Source: Cycas panzhihuaensis (lineage: Eukaryota > Cycadophyta). Taken from it: a stretch of DNA of 64,000 nt. The notes below the pieces were generated by a model that did no database searches, was not told the origin of the DNA, and saw only the letters and a program-made list of their open reading frames with translations. Numbering within the stretch: position 1 is the first letter of the stretch; each line of letters starts with the position of its first letter. The stretch spans positions 128,657,741 through 128,721,740 of the forward strand of contig CM041465.1 in assembly GCA_023213395.1 (NCBI GenBank), read 5' to 3'. A program made the translations under genes and the position numbers. Positions 33,003-43,700 of the stretch are shown piece after piece.

Positions 33003-34130
33003 TTCATGCAACTGTTCCCTAGCATCCAAGTGTCAAATCTTTTGTCAATAGTAAACCATACGAAGGGCTTCCCTCTCTGTCACCATAGAGTTTTGTTTTG
33101 CCTTTGCTAGTTTATGACTAGCAAATGAGATTAGATGGTCAATATTTTTATCCCTAGGTTGTGCTAATACACAATTGATTGCAAATTGAAATGCATCTAT
33201 GTGAGCATGGAACATTTTGCTCCAATTTGGGAACCTCAATATTGTTGCGGATGTGATGGCCCTTTTCAATGCTTCAAATGTCAACTATTGCTCCTCTGCT
33301 CATTCGCTCACTCTGATTCAATATCCTTTTTTACAATTCCTCTAAGGGTCTAGAGATGCTAGTGTATCCCTTAATAAATTGTTGATAATAAGCAGTTAAC
33401 CTTAAAAATCCCTTCAATTGCTCCCTTGTGATGCGGATTGTAAAATTTAGTATGGCGGACACTTTATCCAGATCTGTTAACAAGCCTTCTTTGCTTACGA
33501 TGTCTCCTAAGAAACTTTTGAAAGGTATGAGAAATGTGTACTTTTTTGGATTCGAGCACAATTTGCACTCACAACAGTTTTGTAGCATTTCATATTATGT
33601 TCTCAATGTGACTTTTTAAGATGCCATATAATGTCCACTCATCTAGAAATATGGCTACCTTTTCCTTAATCATTGTCTTAAAGACATTCAACAGAATTCA
33701 CTAGAATGTGGCGGGGGTGTTGGTAAGCCCAAATAGCATGATGCAATATGCATGCGCCCTCTATTTTATTACAAATGTGGTTTTGGACTGATCCTTGAGG
33801 GCTATGCTTATTTGATTATACCTGCTAAATCTATTTGTAAATGAGTAAATTTCATTTTCCCGTACCATTTCTAATACATCCTTGGTGAATGGTATTGGAA
33901 ATGGATCTTTTGTGGTCACCTTATTGAGTTGATGATAACCAACGCAAACTTTGATTTTCTTGTTCTCTTTTGTTGGCCATAATTGTCGGGCTAACCCAAT
34001 CGTTGTAGTCTACTTCATAGATATACCCTGCTTCTAACATCTTATCCAATTTGGACTTGACCTTCTCTTTGAATTTGGGATTCATTTCATATGGTCTTTG
34101 TTTAATCGGCTTGGCTTCCTTTGCCAAGTT
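33003..34130 (-). pseudogene. F reverse transcriptase and start of RNase H
   Basis: Reading leftward: KPIKQRPYEMNPKFKEKVKS and KLDKMLEAGYIYEVDY (34127-33921), the palm in broken frames, VSKEGLLTDLDKVSAILNF and FLRLTAYYQQFIKGY (33588-33331). Then come RNase H ALKRAITSATILRFPNW, HIDAFQFAINCVLAQP, SHKLAKAKQNSMVTEREALR (33284-33045). These match element G (40914-41960) block by block. Homology stops at VYY; the remainder of RNase H and all of integrase are deleted. Confidence 0.9.
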
Positions 34131-35174
34131 TATTTAATGCACACCTATTTTAGGTGGGATGCCCTTCAAATCTTTATATTTCCATGCGAAAACATCACGG
34201 TACTTCTCGAATAAAGCTTAGGCTTGTGCTACTATATGGTCATTGTAGTAATCCCTAATTGTTATGTGTTGGGATTCACTCCGCTTTCCATTATTCAACT
34301 TCTTTGTTTTTAACCCATCAAATTTTACTGCTTATCTTGGTCAATTTGTGGCCAGGTGTATATGCGTTTTCCTGATCCTCATATATGATTTTGGTGTATT
34401 TGGGGGGAAGGTTATGCACCTCCTCATCCTCTTCTAGGCTCTCTTTATGCAATGATACTAACATCCTATGGCAAACACACATTTCACTTTCCATATTAAG
34501 TTTTTTAATGTGATTTAGGATTTTATTAATAGTCATATTCTTGAATTTGCACGAAAATGATTTAACGAATGTGGATTTCAATTTTTTCCCACATTGTCTC
34601 CTTAATCCTCTTTTTGCCCATAAGCCAATCCCTAGCCTAGTTTACTTAGGGTATTGTATAATAAGTGGCTCCAATATTTTTTGGGAATTCTTTGTTTCCT
34701 CAGTTTTTTGCATTATTGTAAGTGGCTAAGGGGACACTTCTTTGGTGTTTGGTGGATGGTTTGTTTATCAAATAGAAGATGGAATGTGTGTTGTAGTTTT
34801 ACGCAATACTGAAAGAGGTTTTGATGGGCTAAGTACCACCATCAATTAGGGCTTTGCAAGGTGGTGGTGAAGTTTGTTACCCATTGGTTATTGTTGAGCA
34901 CCTGATAATCCATCCAATAGTCCATGCATTAGACAAGATGATCAATGGAGATTAAATTATCACCTAAGAATAGGGGAATTACATTCCTAATTGCCACTAA
35001 ACCTAAATTAGCACTTGTTGATGCTAACCTCGAGAGTAAGGGTTGGAATCTAGGGATTTTGTATGAAATAAACCTAGAGGAGGGTAGAGGGCTAGGGATA
35101 GGACTAGGGGTTTCTTCTAGCATTGCCCTATGGGAAGGTATGGGGGGTAGGGCTAGGGGTCACCCCTAAGACTA
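34131..35174 (-). pseudogene. F spacer between second gag-like block and RT
   Basis: Frame 34581-34318 includes LKSTFVKSFSCKF-type sequence then a Glu/Asp-rich stretch, matching G LRKSFIKTFRH and its acidic linker (about 40430-40620). 34730-34600 shows TRLGIGLWAKRGL, corresponding to TLGRVAKDWFLGKE of G. The second gag-like block thus occurs in both family members. TCCTA at 35175-35179 is the J target duplication. Confidence 0.65.
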
Positions 35175-35179
35175 TCCTA

Positions 35180-35734
35180 TATTAGAATAGGCCAAATCGC
35201 CTCACAAGTCCAAGATCTAGAGACTAGACTCACTCTAGTTTTGAAAAGCATAAAAGCATAACATGCATTAAGCATAAACAAGATAAAACACAAAGAGAGA
35301 AAGAGGAGCAAGATAGATACCAAATGTGTGGTGTTGAAATTGGTCCAACCACCAAAGAATACTCAGCTTGATTAGCAAACTGACAGAATAACAAAGTAGC
35401 TCCAACTCTTGATGAGAAACAATGAAGAGGGGCCTCATTAAATAGAGAAAGATGAGAGGCCAAAGGCTATTGCATGATTGACAAGTGTCAATCATGCAAT
35501 GCATGCTTGCATGAAGGACAAGTGTCCTTTAGGAGCTCTTGTGAGCAAAAGTGCAAGGGGGTCATTTGACCCTCAAGTGACAACGTTATGTCACTAGACA
35601 TAAAGTGGGTGTGTACTTTATCACTTAAGTGATAAAGTCACCCCTAAAATACAAAAGTGCACATAATACATTAAAGTGCACATAAAGTACATAAAGCTTA
35701 ACATGTAAACATAAGATAAACATAAGGTTTAACA
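35180..35734 (-). repeat. J 3' LTR
   Basis: 555 bp. The terminal TG is TA at 35180. It contains the strong inverted repeats at 35470-35499 and 35615-35638 described in the findings. Ends TTTAACA. Confidence 0.93.
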
Positions 35735-35840
35735 CCCCCGCTTATTGTTTACAATGTTAAGTCGAACCCCTAGACCATCTCTAAATTTTACAAATTTCTC
35801 TCTACCAAGTGGCTTGTTAAAGATGTCTGCTGTCTGCTGC
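35735..35840 (-). pseudogene. J RNase H tail and polypurine tract
   Basis: Minus-strand codons QQQQTADIFNKPLGREKFVK and FRDGLGV are the end of copia RNase H. TAAGCGGGGG (35735-35744, minus strand) is the polypurine tract adjoining the LTR. GCTGC at 35836-35840 is the G target duplication. Confidence 0.9.
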
Positions 35841-36658
35841 TGTTGGGGCATAAAGTAATCATATGGCTGTTGGAAGACCATAGGTACGCCGGGTAACCTA
35901 AGATGTGCAGGTACGGACCATACAGAGGTACGCACGAGGCAAAACAGTGGAGAAATCAGCGTGCAGTGCGTATGACAGTGCGTGCACAGGCGAATGCGTA
36001 CCACGAACACGCACCAGTGGCGGAATGGAACCAAAGCAGGCGCACGCTGTGATGCAGGACCAGTGGAGGCCTGGGAAGTTTTCAGATGTACGTACGGACG
36101 TACGGACCTAAAGAGACATTAGTCAAAGTGCATAACTAATGATTAAGGAAAGGGTACGCATGGCTGAAGGGGTACGGTTAAGACAGGCAGTCATAACCCT
36201 TCAGCCAAAAGGTACAAAGAAGCATACTTAAGGAGGTACGCATGAACCATTCGGTTAGGGTGAGAGCCGACTATCAAGGGTACGCAATGGTGCGGATGCC
36301 AGCACGCATGACAGCCAAGTGAAGCAGTTTTTAGTGATAAGTACCATCTGGGTACGCATGTAACAGGAAGAATGTATGCCACTGGAATGCATTCCAGCCC
36401 TCTGTGTAATTGAACTGATTACTTAATGGAAAGAAGAGTTACGTGGAAAACTGTGTATTCTCTATGTTTATAAGGATGAAGTGCTGAATATGTGTTGATT
36501 TCTGTGCTGCTGTGTACCATTGTGGTATAATTCTGTGAATAATCTGTGGAATGTATGTGAATAACCATGTTGACAGTATTCTAACTAGACTATAGCCTGT
36601 GTAACCTTGACAAGTGCACTGCTCCCACAAGTGCAGTGGGAACAAACCTCAGTCAACA
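35841..36658 (+). repeat. G 5' LTR
   Basis: 818 bp, TGTTGGGGCATAAAG to CAGTCAACA. It is unusually rich in GTACG and ACGTAC words (e.g. 36088-36108). The first 280 bases differ strongly from the 3' copy, the rest little. TTTATAAGGATG at about 36468 is a TATA-like element. Confidence 0.93.
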
Positions 36659-36798
36659 TTGGTTCCATTGCCTACATCCGTTGAGGAGGGACAGGGCCTA
36701 GGAGTTTCAAGGAAAGGAATGTGTAAAGGGCAGAGGACCCTGGTTGTCGTTGTGATGGCAGGCTGTAACTAAGCCATCGGCAGCCAAGGGACCTTCCA
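36659..36798 (+). other. G primer site candidate and leader
   Basis: TTGGTTCCATTGCC follows the LTR. It is not the initiator tRNA-Met complement and I cannot assign the tRNA. The F leader carries a related TCGGTTATGTTGC (minus strand, about 54029). The leader end AAGGGACCTTCCA before the ATG is shared with F. Confidence 0.6.
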
Positions 36799-38007
36799 AT
36801 GCCACCTAAGAGGCCTTCAAGGTCGGAAGAGCCACAAAAGGATACTTCACTCAAAGAGAAGGAAACCAGCAGGCAAAGGGCATTAAGATGGTCGAAGGAA
36901 TCAAAACTCAGAAGGGCGAGGAGATTAAGTTTGCAGAACAACGAGACTAAGGGACAGTCCGTTGAAGGATCTGAGGCAAGTGGAGCCCAGACACCTCAAG
37001 AACAAGAAGAGGGAACTAATGGCGAACGTATGGTATTGACACCAGCCGCAATCAGAGATGATTTGTTTAGCCTAGAAATTGAAGGAAAACCAAAGGTGGA
37101 TGAAAAGCATCAAGAAACCTTAAAAGAGGGAAGTATACCTGTGGAGGACAGTCCGAAGGACCTAAGTGACAGCGAGAAGAAGGCGGAGGAAGGTCCCTCG
37201 TCATATTGGGAAAATAAGCTCACAAGACAGCTTTTTGAGGATTCATCAGAAAAGGGATCTGATCAATCATATATTACAGTGACACCGTTAACTATACAAG
37301 TGCCAGGTGTAGTGGAACCTATACATATCAAAACCCCATTTAAGAATCCGTTATTTGAGAAAGATAATACAGCAATAGGCACTCCAAGTGCATTCCCAAA
37401 GGAGGGGAGAAGGGAAGAATCACCACTAGGTGGGGCACCGTTGCAATCCCCCAAAATGGATGATTATAGAGACTTTGGAAAGTTGATTTTTAACGACACT
37501 TTAGATGCAGCAGAACACGTATATCTCTTTCAGAGTCTGATTGATGTGAAAAAGATTACAGACGAGGATGAGATCAAAGCTAGATTCGCCTGTATACTGA
37601 GGGGAGTACCATTGGCATGGATAAACAAGAATGAGTCATGGGCAAAGATTAAGAAATCCTTCGAGGAAAGATTTCATAAGTTCCGTAGTAACGAAGCAGT
37701 GGAAATCGCCTTGAGGGAAATTAAACAAAGGCCGGGAGAATCAGTGCTAACCTATATCAGTAGAATGAAAATCATCACGGCCAGTATGATTAACGAAACG
37801 ATAACTGACCACAACATGAAAAACTATTTTGTGAGAGGATTGAATGAAAAACTGAGGGCCATGATGCATGCCCATCCGTTGAAATCGTTTAAAAATGTCC
37901 AAGATCTAGCATTGGATTTTGAAATGGAGATGGATGCACAGGCAGGAGGACAGGACTCCCTATTATTAAGATTGCAAGAAGAGATTAGGGAACTCAAACA
38001 AAATTAG
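36799..38007 (+). CDS. G gag capsid ORF
   Basis: 402 codons from MPPKRPSRSEEPQKD. A basic N-terminus is followed by an acidic, disordered region with an IQVPGVVEPIHIKTPFKNPL motif also seen in F. The capsid domain (about residues 225-390) has EHVYLFQSLIDVKKI, DEIKARFACILRGVPLAWI, SWAKIKKSFEERFHKF, RPGESVLTYISRM and YFVRGLNEKLR, the Retrotrans_gag pattern. It ends in a coiled-coil-like LLLRLQEEIRELKQN. Three stops (38005-38028) separate it from the knuckle ORF in the same frame, so one gag-protease polyprotein was probably ancestral. Confidence 0.92.
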   Translation: MPPKRPSRSEEPQKDTSLKEKETSRQRALRWSKESKLRRARRLSLQNNETKGQSVEGSEASGAQTPQEQEEGTNGERMVLTPAAIRDDLFSLEIEGKPKVDEKHQETLKEGSIPVEDSPKDLSDSEKKAEEGPSSYWENKLTRQLFEDSSEKGSDQSYITVTPLTIQVPGVVEPIHIKTPFKNPLFEKDNTAIGTPSAFPKEGRREESPLGGAPLQSPKMDDYRDFGKLIFNDTLDAAEHVYLFQSLIDVKKITDEDEIKARFACILRGVPLAWINKNESWAKIKKSFEERFHKFRSNEAVEIALREIKQRPGESVLTYISRMKIITASMINETITDHNMKNYFVRGLNEKLRAMMHAHPLKSFKNVQDLALDFEMEMDAQAGGQDSLLLRLQEEIRELKQN

Positions 38008-38028
38008 TACAACTAACCCTTTTGCTAG

Positions 38029-39327
38029 GTAGGGATAGCAGAAGAGGAATCGGAGTTGGAAGCCTTAAGAAAAGAAGTGGCCAGGTTAAAAATCAGAAAT
38101 AACAGAGAAGAAGAAGAAACGACGAAAAAGAAAGACCATGGCGGAAGGATAACCAAATGGTGCCATATTTGTGAAGAGAATTCACATACCACTAAAGAAT
38201 GTGAATTGAATTTAAAAAATAGTGCGTTGCACCAACAGGACAGATGGTGCCACATATGCGATGTAGATACGCATACGACTAAGGATTGTTTCTACAATCC
38301 CAGAGGGAAAGCCTACAGAGGACGAGGTAGGGGAAGGGGAGGCAACCCACCTCGAAATGTTTACATAACAAGGGGTACACAAGAGCCCTCGAGAAAGAAA
38401 CCACCAATGGGTAGATGCCTCATTTGTTTACAATTTGGGCACTGGAAGTCAGAATGCCCAACTAAACAAGAATACGAACAGAAACCGTTCGTATGTAACA
38501 ATTGTGGCCCAAGTGACCATAAGACGGAGGATTGTAAAGGGAAGGCCAAAGCCACCAACTTAATGTCGATCATACCAGAAACGAAAAACGTAAAACTCCA
38601 GAATAAACAGAAGGAGAAACAGAACGAAGGATATCCGGATCCGCCAACAGAAATGGATTGGTTCAAAAAAGCAAAACACGTATTGGATGGCTTAGCCCGA
38701 GAAGAAAATACATTACCGATGGGCAAACCAGAAACTAAGTACGTATACGTACGGAAGAATAAACAGAAAGAAAAGGAGAATATACCAGAAGAACAAAAAA
38801 TGCAGCTGCAGATGGTGCAAATGGAGGAACTATTTAAACGATTGCCAGTGGAAGACATTCCGAGAATGCTGCTGCTAATGGAAAATCTGGTCAAGCGACT
38901 GATTGACCATCCCCTATGCCAAGTCATTGATTGGATTAAAGGAGAATCGCAACACGTAATTAGAAAGAGTTTGAAGCAAATAATGCCATCATTCGATATG
39001 GATCCAATGGTAACAATGATGGTACTGGGAGAAACATTCCCAAAAGTAATTGTTGATGGAGGCACAGCGGTAAACGTATTACCAGCTTCGACATGGCAGA
39101 AATTGGGAAGCCCGAAGTTGGAAGCGGCGACATATTCGTTGAAATTGGCCGACATCAAGGTGGATGTGGCAGGGATTGTGGTAAGAATTTATTTCACAAT
39201 CGTAGAAACAGAAAAAGGGGCAACGCCCTATCCAGCACTCTTGGGGAGGCCATGGCTATACAAGACACAATGCTTCCAAAATTGGAAAAATGTGACCTTT
39301 ACCTTATCGGATAATGGAAACAAGTAG
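38029..39327 (+). CDS. G nucleocapsid (four knuckles) and aspartic protease ORF
   Basis: The open frame begins after the stop at 38026-38028; its first ATG is at 38056. Four knuckle-like motifs follow: CHICEENSHTTKEC, CHICDVDTHTTKDC, CLICLQFGHWKSEC and CNNCGPSDHKTEDC, with an RGRGRGRGG box between the second and third. The protease starts around 39040 with VIVDGGTAVNVLPASTW (DGG triad, as in this clade) and ends YPALLGRPWLYKTQ. The frame is open to a tag at 39327; the following block continues in another frame. Confidence 0.92.
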   Translation, partial: VGIAEEESELEALRKEVARLKIRNNREEEETTKKKDHGGRITKWCHICEENSHTTKECELNLKNSALHQQDRWCHICDVDTHTTKDCFYNPRGKAYRGRGRGRGGNPPRNVYITRGTQEPSRKKPPMGRCLICLQFGHWKSECPTKQEYEQKPFVCNNCGPSDHKTEDCKGKAKATNLMSIIPETKNVKLQNKQKEKQNEGYPDPPTEMDWFKKAKHVLDGLAREENTLPMGKPETKYVYVRKNKQKEKENIPEEQKMQLQMVQMEELFKRLPVEDIPRMLLLMENLVKRLIDHPLCQVIDWIKGESQHVIRKSLKQIMPSFDMDPMVTMMVLGETFPKVIVDGGTAVNVLPASTWQKLGSPKLEAATYSLKLADIKVDVAGIVVRIYFTIVETEKGATPYPALLGRPWLYKTQCFQNWKNVTFTLSDNGNK

Positions 39328-40775
39328 TATTATCGATGCTGGGAAGAAACTCCATCGAAATGATACCAGATGAGGGATCCAGCACGACTGTCACGAGCGA
39401 CACAACATTCTCTTTCATCGGGGAAGAAAACCTCTATCATACTTCGGAAGAGCCCACAACATCGACCCATTACCAGAAAGAAGAACCGACCTATTTCGAG
39501 GAAATATACAACTCTTCAGACGATGAACACAGAATGAGGTTCGTGGATTATTGACTGCAGGATGCATATGAAGTAAACTCTTCTTCTTATAGATGTAATT
39601 TATTATCCAAATATGTAACTAAAGACATTGATGATAATTTAGATTCTTTTGAGTATATAATGACTAATGATAGTTTAAGGGATGACAGCAAACTAGACCA
39701 ACAACCCCCTAGTTTACCTAATATTTTTTGTAGTTTTGTAGTAGCTAATAGTAATCCCGACATCCCTTCTACCTCAGGCGTGGGTCCTGAGGTAGATTCT
39801 CTACCCCCCCCCTTATTACAACCTAAGGAAGGAAGTGATATTCCTTCCTTCTCTTCCTTAGAAGTATACCCACCTAGTAACCGATCCCTTCCAATGATTG
39901 GTGCCAAAACCAGGGCAATGGAAGGAGAATCACTGGTAAGTACTTCTAGAGATTCTGGTCTAGACAGTAAAGTTATCATCCCAGAAAAAATAAATTATCA
40001 AATTTACATTGGGAAGTATGTTAAGCCATTCTACGGAGAGCAGTTGTATGGGACTACCCACCTAACTCATTGTGTTGAATATTGGATAGAACACGGGAAT
40101 TGGGACAAAACCCAATGGCAACAGGACTTAATATTGACCTTACGAGGAAAAGCTTGGTATTGGTACTTAGCCCACCATGCCATTCTTAAAAATTGGAAAG
40201 AGCTACAAACGATGTTTCGAATTCGATTTGATCATCCAACACAACTAGCCACTTCATTATTCTATGTAGGTCAAAACCCTAGGGAGCACATACAAAAGTG
40301 TAAACAAAAATGGATATCTTTAAGTATACCCAAACAAAATTGGCCTAACTATTTCTACCATACCCTGGGAAGAGTAGCCAAGGATTGGTTCCTCGGAAAG
40401 GAACAAAGTTTAGATGTGACTTGGGGAAACTTAAGAAAATCCTTTATAAAAACCTTTAGGCATACCTCGGAAAATAAGGAAATAGATAGAATCCTAAAAC
40501 ATCTTAGATTAATGAGTATAAAACTAGAACAAGAAGTGATAAACCAAGAAGAGATAGAATCAGTACATAGTGAAGAAGAAGAAGTTATGAATTACCCTGC
40601 AGAATTCACAGAACTCAATATTGGAGAAAGGAAGTTAGAAGATACTCCAATACACAAAACCGGAAATATGGAAGATGTGGGAGTAACTAAGTTGAAAACC
40701 ACTGAGATTAATGTTGGTAGTCAGGACAATCCTAAACTCATTCGAATTGGAAATTCTCGATCATCGAAGATGTGA
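39328..40775 (+). CDS. G second gag-like block between protease and RT
   Basis: Frames 39336-39554 and 39660-40775 (one stop apart, same frame) encode an acidic Ser/Pro-rich stretch, then about 170 residues resembling a Retrotrans_gag capsid: WQQDLILTLRGKAWYWYL, NWKELQTMFRIRFDHP, NPREHIQKCKQKWISL. A second copy-like half follows: FYHTLGRVAKDWFLGKE and TWGNLRKSFIKTFRH. An acidic linker leads to INVGSQDNPKLIRIGN, the conserved start of the RT linker. A gag-like fold at this place is not part of the usual Ty3/gypsy plan. Homology was judged by eye. Confidence 0.65.
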
Positions 40776-41755
40776 AGCCCATGATTGTTTGAAGAATTTC
40801 GCGACGTGTTTGCATGGTCTTACAAGGACCTAAAAGGCATTCCTCTGGAAATAGGAATGCATCATATCGATTTAGTGGAAGATGCGAAACCGGTAAAATA
40901 GAGGCCATACTAGATGAATCCTAAATATAAGGAAAAAGTAAAAGCCGAATTAGACAAAATGTTGGAGGCAGGATATATTTACGAAATCGACTACAGTGAC
41001 TGGGTGAGCCCTATAGTGGTAGTTCCCAAGAAAAATGGGAAAATCCGTGTCTGTGTAGATTACAGACAACTAAATAAGGTAACAAAAAAGGATCCATTTC
41101 TGTTACCTTTTACAGAGGATATTCTGGAAGCAGTTGGAGGAAATGAAATTTACTCCTTCACCGATAGATTCAGCGGGTACAATCAAGTGCAGATTGCCCC
41201 AGGGGATCAAGCGAAAACCACATTTGTGACGGAATGGGGAACATATGCATATAAAGTGACGCCATTCGGTCTTACGAATGCACCAGCTACATTTCAACGA
41301 ATTGTAATCAATATATTTCAAAAATTTATCGAAGAAAAGTTGCGGTATTCCTAGACGATTAGACATTGTATGGATTAATGAAGGATCACATGGAGAACTT
41401 GAGGGAAATGTTGCAGACATGTCGTGAAAACAAGTTGTGTCTGAATCTAGAAAATTGTACCTTCTTGGTACCCTTTGGAAACCTATTGGGGCATATAGTC
41501 AGCAAGGAAGGATTGCTGACAGATCCAGCCAAGGTATTTGCAATTCTACACTTTCCTACGCCACTTACGAGGAAACAACTAAAAGGTTTTTTGGGTTTGA
41601 CGGGATACTACAGAAAGTTCATCAAGGGATATGCATACATATTAGGACCCCTAGAGGAATTATTGAAAAAGAACATTGAATGGGCATGGATGAAGGAACA
41701 ACAGCAAGCATTTGAAACATTGAAACAAGCCATCGTAGCAGCACCTATACTGTGA
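40776..41755 (+). pseudogene. G reverse transcriptase
   Basis: Opens FEEFRDVFAWSYKDLKGIPL and VEDAKPVK, with stops at 40773, 40899 and 40911 that disrupt the linker. Frame 40914-41354 holds LDKMLEAGYIYEIDYSDW, VVPKKNGKIRVCVDYRQLN, FTDRFSGYNQVQI (the catalytic Asp of motif A) and [15 protein letters not shown] one-base shift at about 41335 moves the catalytic FLDD (VAVFLDD, about 41340-41360) to another frame, followed at once by a tag. Frame 41366-41755 completes the thumb (GFLGLTGYYRKFIKGYA). Confidence 0.94.
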
Positions 41756-43468
41756 TTTCCAGATTGGAAGAAGACTTTCCATGTACATGTGGATGCATCA
41801 CAATACGCTATTGGATGCGTATTGGCACAACCCAGTGACGGCAAGACAGATCACCTGATCTACTTCGCCAGTTGGAAACTTACAAAAGCCGAACGTAATT
41901 ACGGCAGCGAAAGGGAAGCACTCGGCATGGTATATGCATTGCAGAAATTTCGACACTATCTATTGTCAAATCCATTTTTGTTCTTCGTCGATCACCAAGC
42001 GTTGATGTATTTGGTGAATAAACCAATCATGCGAGGGCGAATCAGTAGGTGGTTGATGTTGTTCCAGGAATTTTCTTTCAAGATCATTGTGAAACTCGGA
42101 AAAACCCATATCATTCTGGATCAGTTATCAAGAATTACAAACGGGGAAAAAGCCATGGGAGTGCCAGACGACTTCCCAGACGCAACACTATTCAGTGTGG
42201 AAGCAGTTCCAACTGACTGGTATGAGGGAATACCAGAGTACTTAGCGACTGGAGAAGTATCAACAGAATTAGATCACACGGGAAAAAGAAAGTTTATCAG
42301 AAAAGCGGAGCCATATCAACTAATCAATGGAGAATTATATAAATTGGGGCCAGACGAAGTATTACGACGTTGTGTTCGACCGCACGAGATCAACCAAATC
42401 ATGTCGCAAGCACACGAAGGAGTAGCAAGTGGACACATGGGGAAATTGGCCACATGGCGAAAAATTTTGATGTCCGGATTTTGGTGGCCATCCATGTTCG
42501 AGGATGTCAAGAAGTGGATTCAAGCTTGCAACTATTGCCAACGGGTTGGGAAACCCAATCGACAGGATTTCCAACCTCTACATCCCATTCTACCTTTGGC
42601 ACCATTCGAGAAATGGGGACTCAACTTCGTGGGGCCAATTCAACTAGCCGCTCGTCAATCGAAAGCTCGATACATTCTGGCTGCAACTGACTATATGACG
42701 AAGTGGGTAGAAGTGCGAGTATTACGGAAAGCCGATGCGGAAAGTACAGTGCGATTTCTATATGAGGTGGTGATTGCACGATTTGGATGGCCCTTGGAGA
42801 TTGTAAGCGACCAAGGCGCCCACTTTCTAAGTCAAACTATAGAAACACTGACATCAGCGTTTATGATAAGCCATCGAAAATCTACTCCCTATTATCCGAG
42901 AGCAAATGGCCAAGCGGAAAATTGGAATAAAATAATCGAGAATTGCTTGAGGAAGATATGTGACGTCGGCAGATCTAATTGGGCCGAGAAATTACCATCC
43001 GTGCTATGGGCGTTTCGAACAACATAGAAAAGATCAACTGGACAAACTCCATTCCAGCTTGTGTACGGCACAGAAGCCATTCTTCCAACAGAATTTGAGA
43101 TACCAAGTCTACGAGTTGCTATGCAATGTCGATTAGACGACTTCCAGTCCTTACGACAAGGATTGGAAGATTTAGTGCGATTAGAAGAAAAGCGACATAT
43201 GGCAAATTGGTTGCAAAATGTGGAGAAACAACGGCAAAAGGTATGGCACGACCGCCATTTACGGAAGCCTCAGTTCAAAGAAGGTGATCAAGTGCTATTG
43301 TATGACAGCAAATTCAAAATGCACCCTGGCAAACTCAAGATACGGTGGTTAGGACCATACATCGCAGAAAAAGTCTTCAAGAACGGATTGGTGCAACTGC
43401 GGGAAATTGATGGACCCCTGCTACCAACTCGGGTGAACGGTAGCAGACTCAAACCATACATTGAGTAG
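41756..43468 (+). CDS. G RNase H and integrase
   Basis: RNase H: FHVHVDASQYAIGCVLAQP, SEREALGMVYALQKFRHYLL and FVDHQALMYLV, all catalytic acidic positions present. Integrase: HEGVASGHMGKLATWRKI and CNYCQRVGKP (HHCC zinc), AATDYMTKWVE, VSDQGAHFLS and YYPRANGQAENWNK (D, D and E present). One tag at 43026-43028 breaks the frame after WAFRTT. Frame 43061-43468 ends with GDQVLLYDSKFKMHPGKLK and the GPY-like RWLGPY. No chromodomain follows. Apart from the stop this is the best preserved integrase in the window. Confidence 0.95.
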
Positions 43469-43700
43469 CTCAGCTTTACTAGCCAGATCAGCTGGTTGTA
43501 CCATATCGTGTTGCATGAAGTTGAGGCAAAACCAATTGCCTTGATACCGAGACATGATCCAGTTCGGTATGGATACAAAAAAAAAAAAAAAAATTGGAAA
43601 AAATCAAAAAACAATCGTAACTTATCACAGACATAAGTAATAGCATCATAAACTGAAAAATTCAGAGGAAAATTTAAAAGCATACAAGCAAAATACATTA
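43469..43700 (+). other. G spacer after integrase
   Basis: Non-coding, with an A-run at 43579-43594. Confidence 0.6.

Noticed and set aside
38361-39158. 265-codon minus-strand frame opposite the G nucleocapsid/protease ORF
   Set aside because: It is the shadow of a well-identified + strand ORF with zinc knuckles and a protease motif; the antisense product has no domain.
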